Shown here one piece after another: positions 1-8,405 of a DNA stretch of 64,000 bases (positions within the stretch are counted from its first letter, which is position 1; each line of letters starts with the position of its first letter). The DNA comes from Cladocopium goreaui (Eukaryota > Sar > Dinophyceae > Suessiales > Symbiodiniaceae). The stretch lies in assembly GCA_947184155.2 (NCBI GenBank), contig CAMXCT020000483.1, forward strand, positions 72,797 to 136,796, written 5' to 3'. Position numbers and translations under genes: made by a program. Under the pieces are notes generated by a model. The model was not told where the DNA came from. It saw only the letters and a program-made list of their open reading frames with translations, and ran no database searches.

Positions 1-467
1 CAAACTATGACATTGTCGTACATTTCGACACAGTAGCACTTTGTAGAAGATGCAAGGTGAATGCAGTCAAAGATGGATTGCTACCGCCAGTTTAAAACAA
101 GTGCGTTGTGTCTCTCACATGGTGAGGTGAATGGGTAAAGCACCCAAGCATGGATGCATGGCATCTCATGGAATTGCGTGGCAACCTTGTTTTGGTTTGT
201 TCATTCAGGATTGCATGGCATCCTTGGTCTCTTGATGCATTGGCTCGGAGATGCATGACAGGATTAATTGACATCAAGTTTTCATGATTACATGCATGGC
301 ACTTTCAATTGCTTGTCACATTTCCAACATGTGCTTTAAAGGACGTGTGAGTGAAATACTTCATTTGTTCGAGTTTGCAATCTGATGTTAATAGGTGTTA
401 AACGCTTGGGTTCGCAATTTGTTTCATTGTTTGCAGGTCTCCATAGTTGATTCCTCGGCTGGACTCA
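1..467. other. Upstream region of DIRS-like element
   Basis: No convincing coding sequence is visible. The segment contains several imperfect 'gcatggcat' and 'gatgcat' direct repeats between about 150 and 300. A pyrimidine-rich stretch ending in tttgcag at about 430-436 resembles a 3' splice site just before the first ORF. If the downstream element is of split-direct-repeat type, its left repeat (A1) should match 5507-6055. I see no such match here, so the left terminus probably lies outside the window. Confidence 0.4.
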
Positions 468-1688
468 ATGGCGTCCCTCCTGGATTCTGAAGCACAATTC
501 ATTCAGAGGACTTTGAATCTCAAACTATCTGATGAACTGAAGAGGAGCCTTAAGACTGCAAACTTACAAACGTTTGGAACACTGGCTTACGCACATGGAC
601 AGCCGGGTCAGAACATTGTGGACTCAGCTTTTGAGACGTGGCTTACTTCAAACATTTTGACAGGTGCGAGTGTTGCTGACATCGCAGGTGCCAAAAGGCT
701 TTTATTCGAGTCACAGACCATGGTTCTTGCTGCCTTGCAGGATTCTGTGAATGCCCCTGACAGTTCATCAATTAAGAAGGTGCCCAATGCTGAGCGTGAG
801 ACCAAAATGAGGTCTTTGAAAAACAGATTGAACGGGTTGCTCATCGAAGGCCCACTTGAACCTGGACATTCACTACTTGATCTTGCGGCAAGTATGTATC
901 AACAAAATGAAATTCGTTACATTCCTCCTGAAAAATCGGTTAGCAGGACACATGAAGTGCTGACGCAGAAGAGCCCGTCAAAAATGCTGGATATCTCATC
1001 GGAGAGTTTGATTATTAAAGAAAAGACCGAAGTCCAGGATATGGTTGTATCTTCGGCGTTGCAAGTCCAAGAGTCTCTGCAGCGCAGAGGCCTGGCCCTG
1101 GTCTTCGCGGACCTGGTTCAACATGCAAATTATACCAGGTACCTCACTACGTTGTTCTCACATTTGCACAGGGAGCCCCCTGCAGGGTATAGCCGATGCT
1201 CAGTGAGTCAGATCGTGGCCGCCGACAAATTGGTGTGGCAGGCTTTGTTGGAGGAAGGGGTGCAACCAAAGAGAGATGATGCAGGTGTGTTGGCATTGGA
1301 CACCAAGTTGCTCAGCACTTTGGAGAGCTATCGAGTTTCATTCAGTCTGCTTCCTTTGATTGCCAAAAAGGAAGGTCCAGGGAACATCCAGAAGAAGAAC
1401 AAACCGCAGCAGCCTTGGTCGAGCGGAAAGGGTGCAGTGGCCACCACACAGAAACTTTGGTTGAAACAGAAAGGAGGCAAGAAAGGTGGCAAATCCAAAC
1501 AGCGTGTGCCATCTCACATATTCAAGCTGGGAGGAACTGCCTCCAACCCAGAGGGGGAGCCCATTTGTTTTGGATTCAATTCGGAGGGTGGTTGCTCCGA
1601 AGCTGCTGACGGAGCCAAGTGCCGCAGAGGGTTGCACATATGCTCCAAATGTTACGCCTCTCACAGTATTTTGCAGCATGGTAATTGA
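468..1688 (+). CDS. Gag-like ORF1 of DIRS-like retroelement
   Basis: This encodes about 406 residues from the first ATG (MASLLDSEAQF); the frame is open slightly further upstream but only with non-ATG codons. The N-terminal and middle parts are helical and charged with no recognised domain. A Lys/Gly-rich basic stretch lies near residues 330-350. A terminal Cys/His cluster follows (CFGFNSEGGC, then CRRGLHICSKCYASH), resembling a CCCH-type nucleic-acid-binding finger. Position before an RT ORF plus basic and zinc-binding ends suggest a nucleocapsid/Gag role. The terminator is UGA followed directly by CUA, and the same frame stays open into the next ORF (see the readthrough entry). The function is inferred from context, not from a recognised family. 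Confidence 0.7.
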   Translation: MASLLDSEAQFIQRTLNLKLSDELKRSLKTANLQTFGTLAYAHGQPGQNIVDSAFETWLTSNILTGASVADIAGAKRLLFESQTMVLAALQDSVNAPDSSSIKKVPNAERETKMRSLKNRLNGLLIEGPLEPGHSLLDLAASMYQQNEIRYIPPEKSVSRTHEVLTQKSPSKMLDISSESLIIKEKTEVQDMVVSSALQVQESLQRRGLALVFADLVQHANYTRYLTTLFSHLHREPPAGYSRCSVSQIVAADKLVWQALLEEGVQPKRDDAGVLALDTKLLSTLESYRVSFSLLPLIAKKEGPGNIQKKNKPQQPWSSGKGAVATTQKLWLKQKGGKKGGKSKQRVPSHIFKLGGTASNPEGEPICFGFNSEGGCSEAADGAKCRRGLHICSKCYASHSILQHGN

Positions 1689-1691
1689 CTA
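1686..1691 (+). promoter_or_regulatory. Candidate programmed stop-codon readthrough site (UGA CUA)
   Basis: The ORF1 terminator is TGA, immediately followed by CTA. After it the same reading frame continues for 27 sense codons with no stop to the ATG of ORF2 at 1770, and then to 5126. UGA-CUA is an established leaky-stop context (alphavirus nonstructural polyproteins and several animal readthrough genes). A single sense-to-stop mutation would look the same, so regulatory function is inference. It would give a Gag-Pol fusion of about 1550 residues. Confidence 0.55.
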
Positions 1692-1769
1692 CATGCACAA
1701 GCCGAAACCTCAGATTTATCAACTGATAGTGCAAAAGCATCAGGTGGTAAGTCTTCTTGCGATGTTGAC

Positions 1770-4700
1770 ATGGAAGTTCCAAATTTTGTTCATGACAATC
1801 CAGCAGATTCTCAGGGTGTCTCCTCGTCAGCCCATAATCCATGCAGTGAGCGTGTTGGCAGAGATGAACAATTTTCCGCAGTTCTCCGAGACCCAGAGAA
1901 TTCTTGTGAGGCGGCTCAGCCCTTTGTGCATCAGCAACAGACTGAAAGTGGAATTGGTAGTTTTGAACAATTTGGTGCAGATGGAGTGCGAAGTCATTTC
2001 ATTCAGAACAATTTTTCTTTTTCTGAAGAGCAAATTGCTTGCCCTGTCATAATAGAGGTATTCTGCGGGAGCGCAAGGGTCACAGCCAGTCTGAAGGAGC
2101 TTGGTTTGGTTGAATCCTTCGGCGTTGATCACGATGTTGACAAGGCGATTGCAACTGTGAAGAGATTGGATTTGACACTTAGCAGGGATCAACACATTTT
2201 CAAGCAGTGGATGAAATCCCCTCTTGTTGTTGGCATCTTTTGGGCACCCCCATGCGGTACTTGTTCATTGGCCAGAAACATTCAACTTCGGGACTCGGTT
2301 GGCAGGAAAATCCCAGGACCAGTGCCGTTGAGATCGCATGAACTTCCAGAGGGTTTGACTGGTTTGAGAGGTAAGGATCGTCGCAGAGTATCTGCGGCAA
2401 ACAGGCTGTACGAATTTTTGTCTGAGGCGATCCAGGAAGCTCTGGCCAGGGGGCTCATTGTCGTTGTCGAAAATCCACGTTCTTCACTTTTCTGGTTGAC
2501 GAGATTTTGGAAATCAGTTGCAAAGCATTTCAATTATACATCCCATCAAGCATGCGCATACGGAGGTGACAGGCCGAAGTGGACAGTGCTAGCTTGGAAT
2601 CATCAGCGTTTCAGTCACATCAACCTGTGTTGTTTAGGTGAGTCACCTTCTCACATACACAAACCTTGGGGAATCGTGCAATCTACACAGGGAACGCATT
2701 TCTCGACCAGCGAAGAAGCTGCTTATCCGAGAGGCCTAGCAAGGGCAATTGCCAAAGCTTTCGCTGACATTCTGGTAAGTCATGGGTGGAGTCCACCGCA
2801 TGAATGTTTTCAGCTGCAGTCACATGACATCAATTTAAAAACCATGAGAGCAGTAGCCACTGCTCAGCCGAAAGCCTCTCGCGTTCCTCCAGTGGTGCGT
2901 GAACACAAGCAGGTGGTAGTCGTGCGAGGCCCAGCACATGTACTCAATGACATGCCGGTGGAACCAATGCAGCGATTGAAATCTTCTTTACATATCCCAA
3001 CTGAGTGTGATGCTGCGTTGCGAGTCCTACCAGAAGGGGCTCAGTTGTTAAGGGTCACACCACTGCGGTCAATGGGGGGTATTGCGTCACAATCATCAGC
3101 ATTTTCCAACTGCATGGAACAAGCTTGGGGTATTCCTTTTTCTCCTGAAGAATTCATACAAGAAGCTGTGAGCAGAGGACATCCAAAACTAATTTCGTCG
3201 TTGGTACCCCCAGTGCTGATGGAGGCTGTTTTTCACAATTTTCAAAACGAGGATCTGGGTCACTTGCCGAAGCTGAGGGCCGACTGGTTTAGCAAATGGA
3301 CAGCCAGGGCAAAGGAGCTTCAACCAGCAGAGATGGAGATGAAAGCGGGCATGCCTGCACACATAGCAAATATTTTGAAGCCAAAGCGGCTGCTTCTCTG
3401 GAAAGAAATTTTGCTGGATTTGGGATATCCAGATGCAGATGTGGTGTCAGAATTGGCAAACGGTACTGAGCTTGTAGGGGAAGTTCCCACCTATGGCATC
3501 TTTGAGAAAACTTTCAAGCCAGCAGAAACAACGGTGGACAGTTTGTGCAAGGAGGCGAAATCGATCAAGCAGAAGCACTATCATAGCTGCAGGTCGTCAG
3601 GGGACAAAGAGATAGATGAGCTTGTTTGGAAGAAGACCCAAGAGGAAGTCGAGCTTGGATGGGCATCCGGCCCCATTGATATAGCAAACCTGCCAGCTGA
3701 TGCAATTGTAAGCCGACGTTTTGGACTCCGACAACCTGGGAAGATACGCTTGATAGATGACTTGTCGGCTAGCAATGTCAACCAGACGGTGCAATGTGCA
3801 GAATCACCCAAGCCGCAATCAATCGACTTCGTGGCTGCCCTGCTGTTGACGATTCTGAAAAGTAGCGGAGGAGCACAAATCCAAGGCAGGTCCTTCGATT
3901 TAAAAAGCGCTTATAAGCAACTTGCAATAGCTGAGTCATCCTTGCAGTTTGCCTTTGTAGCCATATATAACCCCTATAAGAAAAGGGCCGAGCTGTATCA
4001 GTTGCTTGCAGCACCTTTTGGTGCAACAAGAAGCGTGTATTCATTTTTACGTATCTCACATGCCATTTGGTTCACTGGTGTCAAAGCTCTGAAAATCATG
4101 TGGAGTGTGTTTTTCGACGACTATGTGGTTTTCTCTCAGAAGCTCCATGTCAAAAGTACGGAAGCCACTGTTGAACTCTTGTTCAGACTACTGGGGTGGA
4201 AATTTGCAGAAGAGGGTGAGAAAGCGACATGCTTTGGTGATGATTTTTCAGCGCTGGGTGTACGCCTCAACTTGGAGAATGCGAACTTGGGAAAAGTCAG
4301 TTTCATCAACACAGAGAAACGCATTACAGAGCTGACCAGCGCCATAGAGGATATCATCAGGAAGGGTCGGATGACTGTTTTGGAATCGCAGAAGCTTAGA
4401 GGGAGAATGCAGTTTGCAGATGGACAAGTCTTTGGTCGTTTGGGAAAGTTGTGCATGAAAGCCATAACGCAACATGCTTTTAAAGGTCGGGGTGATAAAC
4501 TTGAGAAACCGACGGTTGATGCCTTGAGAAGATTTGTGATTTTTCTTAACCATGCAGAGCCTCGAAGTTTGGAATTGGCGTCCGACTCTGTTTGGACCAT
4601 TTACACCGATGCATGCTATGAGCCTCAACGGACCGACTGGGTATGTGGTCTGGGTGGGGTGCTTGTGAATCCGCTTGGTGAAAAGGTGGCATTCTTCTCA

Positions 4701-5126
4701 ATGGAGTTGTCAACAGAACAAAGGCGTGCGTTGGGTGCTGAGTTCAAAAAGACCATCATCTTTGAAGCGGAACTGCTGGCCATGGTACTGGCTTTTTCTG
4801 TCTGGAGGTCAATCATTGGATCTTCAAGTGTTATTTGTTTTGTGGATAACAACTCTGCAAGGGATGTTGCAATTTCAGGATGTGGCAGAAACTGCGTTGC
4901 AAGCATTTTGGTAGAGTTCCTTCTGAAGCTCGAAATGGCTACAAACGTAACACCATGGTACACCCGTGTACCCACGCCATCAAATATAGCAGATGACCCT
5001 TCACGAGGAGTTGTCCAGTATTTGATAGAATCTGGAGCTGAGTGTAAAATTCCTGAGACTGAACTTCAGGATATCATCAAGATACTTTTGGAATCATCGG
5101 TTAAGAGGGGAGATATTGAACAGTGA
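1770..5126 (+). CDS. Methyltransferase-like/RT/RNase H polyprotein of DIRS-like retroelement
   Basis: This encodes 1118 residues from ATG 1770; as a readthrough product it would continue from ORF1. Residues about 93-330 form a C5-cytosine-methyltransferase-like domain. Motif-I-like IEVFCGSARVT is at 95-105 and Asp120 lies in GVDHD. The catalytic-loop-like APPCGTCS has Cys162, and ENP with Glu234 is followed by Trp242. RT occupies about 640-880, with RLIDD, FDLKSAY and the FFDDY active site (Asp783-784). RNase H spans about 940-1080, with YTDAC (Asp947), FEAEL, FVDNNSA and a final NIADDPSR typical of DIRS/Ngaro-type RNase H. No protease, DDE integrase or tyrosine recombinase is seen in this ORF. 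The frame is intact, so the copy may be young. Confidence 0.85.
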   Translation: MEVPNFVHDNPADSQGVSSSAHNPCSERVGRDEQFSAVLRDPENSCEAAQPFVHQQQTESGIGSFEQFGADGVRSHFIQNNFSFSEEQIACPVIIEVFCGSARVTASLKELGLVESFGVDHDVDKAIATVKRLDLTLSRDQHIFKQWMKSPLVVGIFWAPPCGTCSLARNIQLRDSVGRKIPGPVPLRSHELPEGLTGLRGKDRRRVSAANRLYEFLSEAIQEALARGLIVVVENPRSSLFWLTRFWKSVAKHFNYTSHQACAYGGDRPKWTVLAWNHQRFSHINLCCLGESPSHIHKPWGIVQSTQGTHFSTSEEAAYPRGLARAIAKAFADILVSHGWSPPHECFQLQSHDINLKTMRAVATAQPKASRVPPVVREHKQVVVVRGPAHVLNDMPVEPMQRLKSSLHIPTECDAALRVLPEGAQLLRVTPLRSMGGIASQSSAFSNCMEQAWGIPFSPEEFIQEAVSRGHPKLISSLVPPVLMEAVFHNFQNEDLGHLPKLRADWFSKWTARAKELQPAEMEMKAGMPAHIANILKPKRLLLWKEILLDLGYPDADVVSELANGTELVGEVPTYGIFEKTFKPAETTVDSLCKEAKSIKQKHYHSCRSSGDKEIDELVWKKTQEEVELGWASGPIDIANLPADAIVSRRFGLRQPGKIRLIDDLSASNVNQTVQCAESPKPQSIDFVAALLLTILKSSGGAQIQGRSFDLKSAYKQLAIAESSLQFAFVAIYNPYKKRAELYQLLAAPFGATRSVYSFLRISHAIWFTGVKALKIMWSVFFDDYVVFSQKLHVKSTEATVELLFRLLGWKFAEEGEKATCFGDDFSALGVRLNLENANLGKVSFINTEKRITELTSAIEDIIRKGRMTVLESQKLRGRMQFADGQVFGRLGKLCMKAITQHAFKGRGDKLEKPTVDALRRFVIFLNHAEPRSLELASDSVWTIYTDACYEPQRTDWVCGLGGVLVNPLGEKVAFFSMELSTEQRRALGAEFKKTIIFEAELLAMVLAFSVWRSIIGSSSVICFVDNNSARDVAISGCGRNCVASILVEFLLKLEMATNVTPWYTRVPTPSNIADDPSRGVVQYLIESGAECKIPETELQDIIKILLESSVKRGDIEQ

Positions 5127-5506
5127 TTTCTTTGCCTTACAAGCTGCGAAAGAGCATCTGGTCATTTGTGGGACAGTTTTCGTCAGCTTGACATTTTTGC
5201 AACGAGCTTGACTGGATCAGTGAAGCTGGTGGCTGAGTTCACAGCCCATTGGACATACAGGATTTATCGATCCCCCATGTCACCGTTGGAAAAGGGCCGC
5301 TGTGTGTTCTTCAATCATCAGCAGTGATGGAACTTTTGTGGATGCGTTTTTGTTTACAGCCGAGTTTGCATTTAGGGTTTCGACTGGTTCAGTTTGGCAT
5401 TTTCCCCGCCACCCTTGGTTCAGTTTGGCGTTTATCCCTTTGGTTTGCGGCGTATACACGTGGGGGTGGGACATGAGTAGGTAGCAGCCACAAGTTTTGA
5501 AATAAG
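5108..5506 (+). repeat. Split direct repeat, copy B1
   Basis: This block of about 398 bp begins inside the last codons of the RT ORF and recurs at 6056-6453 with one substitution and one single-base length difference. It ends in cacaagttttgaaataag. Downstream paired repeats around a spacer (B1-A2-B2) are characteristic of Ngaro/DIRS-class elements that integrate through circular intermediates. Confidence 0.8.
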
Positions 5507-5549
5507 TAAGCGGTCAACTTGTTGATAGCTCCTTATTTCAAAACTTGTG
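5489..5549. repeat. 18-bp perfect inverted repeat at the B1/A2 junction
   Basis: Positions 5489-5506 (cacaagttttgaaataag) and 5532-5549 (its exact reverse complement) are separated by 25 nt. The left arm recurs at 6436-6453 at the end of B2, but the right arm occurs only here. The geometry suits a recombination-site or circle-junction hairpin. This role is inferred. Confidence 0.75.
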
Positions 5550-6055
5550 AGAAACAAAGTTTCGTGCTGCTATCTTCTTTTGTCTGTTTTGTCAAACATT
5601 CCTTACTCACGTGCACTGAACCAAGGGCCAACAACAAATAGAAAACAAATGCTGTTTCTTTTGCAAATCACTTTTTCAGTGTCGCTGCAATTCAGTGGAA
5701 AAGGTATTCACAGGTACAGGTTCAGTTCTGACATTCTTGACAGTTTCGAAAGTGCACTTCGTTTACATGGAACATACATGAACATTCAATGAATGATATC
5801 CTCGCGGAATTTGGCTGAGGGTGGGTGGTGGGACACCTCTTAAATTGAGGTTGTTTTGCCCCCACCCTCCTCACCCTTGGCAAAACAACAACTTGGTACA
5901 GCTACAGCTTTTGAGGCAGCCTTTGCAAAGTGCCTCTACTCTTGTCGAACTCATGATTGAACTATATGTTCTTTGCTGTCAACTTCTTGACAATAGCACC
6001 TGTGTTATACAGTGATCTCGCCGGTTCTGACGAAGATTTTTCAACTTGTGCTACT
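5507..6055. other. Spacer (A2-like) between the direct repeats
   Basis: A 549-bp non-coding spacer. It includes a G-rich stretch at 5819-5835 facing a C-rich complement at about 5860-5878. In a split-direct-repeat element this block should also be present at the left terminus; positions 1-467 do not match it. Confidence 0.45.
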
Positions 6056-6453
6056 GGGAGATATTGAACAGTGATTTCTTTGCCTTACAAGCTGCGAAAG
6101 AGCATCTGGTCATTTGTGGGACAGTTTTCGTCAGCTTGACATTTTTGCAACGAGCTTGACTGGATCAGTGAAGCTGGTGGCTGAGTTCACAGCCCATTGG
6201 ACATACAGGATTTATCGATCCCCCATGTCACCGTTGGAAAAGGGCCGCTGTGTGTTCTTCAATCGTCAGCAGTGATGGAACTTTTGTGGATGCGTTTTTG
6301 TTTACAGCCGAGTTTGCATTTAGGGTTTCGACTGGTTCAGTTTGGCATTTTCCCCGCCACCCTTGGTTCAGTTTGGCGTTTATCCCTTGGTTTGCGGCGT
6401 ATACACGTGGGGGTGGGACATGAGTAGGTAGCAGCCACAAGTTTTGAAATAAG
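6056..6453 (+). repeat. Split direct repeat, copy B2
   Basis: Second copy of the block at 5108-5506, about 99% identical, lacking one T in a 'ccctttgg' run. It probably marks the right terminus of the DIRS-like element. The sequence afterwards belongs to retroposon family A. Confidence 0.8.
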
Positions 6454-6988
6454 CGGCGGTATCTTACTACAGAGACTGGACTCCAACTTCACTTATCATC
6501 ATAGGACAAACTTTGGCAATGAGAATGGCAACTGGTATGAGCTGTATTGTCAGCTATTCCTGCTTTGCCTACCTTTCAGAGAGCTGGAGTGACAGTCACG
6601 GTTGTATGGACGATGAGAATCTGGGTGGTCGTGTACTATCGTTTTCGCTCTGCCGCACTTAATTAGTTTGCATGTTTTTGGTGATGATACAGTGACTTAG
6701 GTCACTGTGTCCAAGGCAAATCTCAAGTTGATTTGTTGGTTTTTGTTTGGGCCCGGCCCCGTTCTCTGTTGCTTCGCTGTTTTGCTTTTTGGCGAAACGC
6801 AAATCTGGCTGGGGGATTTGCGGGTCGTTGTTGGTTGCGTTTTTTGGTTTGTTTGTTTTTTGTGTTATGATGATTTGCCCGCGGTTTTGGACCACACGAG
6901 TCCTTTTTCTAGATGCTTTTCACCGCTTACGCTATTGTAAGGACCGTGCCTAGTGCGAATCGGCCAAACCGGAGGAAAAAAAAAAAAG
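6454..6988 (+). mobile_element. Retroposon family A copy
   Basis: The tail, gtaaggaccgtgcctagtgc... ending cggccaaaccggagg plus 12 A, matches in reverse complement the left end of the 4.26-kb insertion at 19383. Homology between the two continues back through the GT-rich core to about 6540 (shared ttagtttgcatgttttt block). The left boundary is uncertain and may abut B2. I could not find a target-site duplication for this copy. Confidence 0.65.
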
Positions 6989-7262
6989 TGCTCTGGTCAA
7001 TGAGGCTCGTGTTGCTGTCTTTCCCACATCCCAATCGTCTCTGACTCTTGTGGCCATCAATGTGAACTATGCCCAAACGAGAAAATCGTCCATGACAGGC
7101 CACGCAGAAACCTTGGGGCAAGCGTTGGATGCTGTCATCCTGAAGCAGTGGAATCAAGATTGGAAGAGAGCTTGCCAGAGCCGGCAGTGCAAGATGGATT
7201 GCCAGGTGGGCCTTCCGGAGGGCTTCGGAGGCCGGGCTTATATATACATTTTTCGTCGATGA
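6988..7262 (+). pseudogene. Open-frame fragment of unknown gene
   Basis: This frame stays open from the retroposon tail to a stop at 7260-7262 (…GHAETLGQALDAVILKQW…). It has no initiating ATG at its start and no recognised domain. The balanced composition suggests an old exon or element fragment rather than random sequence. It lies upstream of the copia-1 insertion together with another open stretch at 7480-7719. Confidence 0.3.
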
Positions 7263-7479
7263 GATGTTTGACCCTTGTAATGCTTTAACTTTGTGTAAAG
7301 GCACGACAAATTTAATGACTTTTTGCAACGTGTCTACGCTGTTCTCCATCTCGTCCTCTAGCGGATTCAAACAATTTTTCCTGTTCATGCGGATATGTTT
7401 GCTGCTCTAATAATGCTTGCCAGCTTTGGACTTTGGCGTTGAAATTGCAGAACATGACTTTGCCACTCTTGCCTGTAAG

Positions 7480-7719
7480 GTTCAGAGGTTGAAGCAGATT
7501 GCACTCGGGATGCTGCCACAAGCCCAGACAATGCTCCGCCGCTGGAACAAGAGGCTTCCTTTGATGTGGGCTCTCTACGTGTTCCATATGATGAACATGC
7601 TTTTGCACCTGCAACGCAGCCGCGGAGACCAGTCGATGAGAGTGAGGATGAGAATGATGAAGGGGACGCGGGAGAAGTTGACATGGAGCCACCCCAAGAG
7701 CCTGCTGAACACTTGGCCC
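7480..7719 (+). pseudogene. Acidic/Pro-rich open region interrupted by copia-1
   Basis: One frame reads an acidic, Pro/Gln-rich segment (…DESEDENDEGDAGEVDMEPP…) right up to the copia-1 insertion point at 7719. Joined across the element to 18491 it continues with similar Pro/Gln composition (QPPQPPHGYA) before a stop near 18557. A second frame, open from 7417, would join in phase to the ORF at 18509-18988. So copia-1 landed inside coding-like DNA. Which frame is real is unresolved; a frameshift may link them. Confidence 0.35.
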
Positions 7720-8262
7720 TGTGAAAAATCATCCTATGCATAGCTAGCGTAGCGATCTTGTGCTTGTACTTAGGTAGTTGTTAGTTGCTTTGTAGTTGTA
7801 GTTTGTGGACTTGCGTAGTTTGGACTTTGTTTTGTAGTTAGCAGGTGATTGTGATGTAGTTAATCGATCTCATCTCATTCCGTCACAAAGAGTTGTGACG
7901 GAGTTGCCATTTTTCGTTGGTAGTTAGCCGTTTTTAGGTTTTTTGCACGTTGTAGGTTATTCCACACGAGAACCAAACTGCACGAAACCAATCTTAGGTT
8001 TTTGCCACGTAGAAGTTTGTTTTTTGCACGTGTCTAGATTTGTAGAATCGTTTCTGGAACTGCTATGACCCAACGTAAACGTTGGCTCAAGACCCGCGAG
8101 TTCGAAAAGGGTGAGTGTGTCGCCGTGAGACGGCCTGGGAAAGCTGACACAGACAGAAACGCGAAACGACCACCGTTTGTTTGTGTTTTGGTTTGGGTTT
8201 ACTTTGTGCACGAGAGGTTTGAAAGCGGTTTTCGCGATCTAACTTTGTGTCAAAGTTTTACG
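7720..8262 (+). repeat. copia-1 5' LTR
   Basis: It starts tgtgaaaaatc and ends gttttacg, so the terminal dinucleotides are TG…CG rather than TG…CA; both LTR copies share this end. It contains the hairpins at 7880-7901 and 8068-8083. Confidence 0.92.
7880..7901. promoter_or_regulatory. LTR hairpin (9-bp stem, 4-nt loop)
   Basis: CCGTCACAA-AGAG-TTGTGACGG is a perfect stem, followed shortly by a T run. It is preserved in the 3' LTR near 18101-18122. A second small hairpin, CCAACG-TAAA-CGTTGG, lies at about 8070-8085. These could be RNA packaging or processing structures or binding sites. No function can be assigned from sequence. Confidence 0.5.
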
Positions 8263-8274
8263 TGGTAGCGGAGC
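8263..8274 (+). promoter_or_regulatory. Primer-binding site of copia-1
   Basis: TGGTAGCGGAGC follows the LTR with zero spacing. It is complementary to a tRNA ending GCUCCGCUACCA, consistent with an initiator-Met-type tRNA. The identical 12-mer is found after the LTRs of D2 (30887), E (43278) and F (52345). Confidence 0.8.
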
Positions 8275-8405
8275 TTGTGTGCTCCCTCCACAAGAGATCC
8301 TGTGAGGATCTGGCACGCCTGTGTGCGTCTTGTGTGTGCCTGGTTCCAGGGAAGTTGGTGTGAGTTGCGTTTGACTGTCGTGTGTTTGACTTCGAGGTGT
8401 CAAAA

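Larger units (their letters stand above)
468..6453 (+). mobile_element. DIRS/Ngaro-like retroelement (left end not in window)
   Basis: A composite of the gag-like ORF, the methyltransferase-RT-RNase H ORF and the B1-A2-B2 repeats. Evidence for the class is the RNase H ending (NIADDPSR), absence of LTRs and of a DDE integrase, and the split repeats. Evidence against certainty is the absence of a recognisable tyrosine recombinase anywhere in this interval. Confidence 0.6.

Noticed and set aside
1-467. Left A1 repeat of the DIRS-like element
   Set aside because: It was compared by eye with 5507-6055 and no matching block was found.
5249-5476. 75-76-codon ORF repeated at 6197-6427
   Set aside because: It is part of the B1/B2 direct repeat, and a one-base difference changes its end. 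A structural repeat explains it.
7880-7901. Rho-independent terminator
   Set aside because: The hairpin resembles one, but the setting is a eukaryotic LTR. It is reported only as an unassigned hairpin.
8065-8268. 68-codon ORF in the copia-1 5' LTR, nearly repeated in the 3' LTR (18286 onward)
   Set aside because: Both copies are explained by LTR identity; the frame ends differ after the 2-bp indel and there is no domain. Not independent evidence of a gene.
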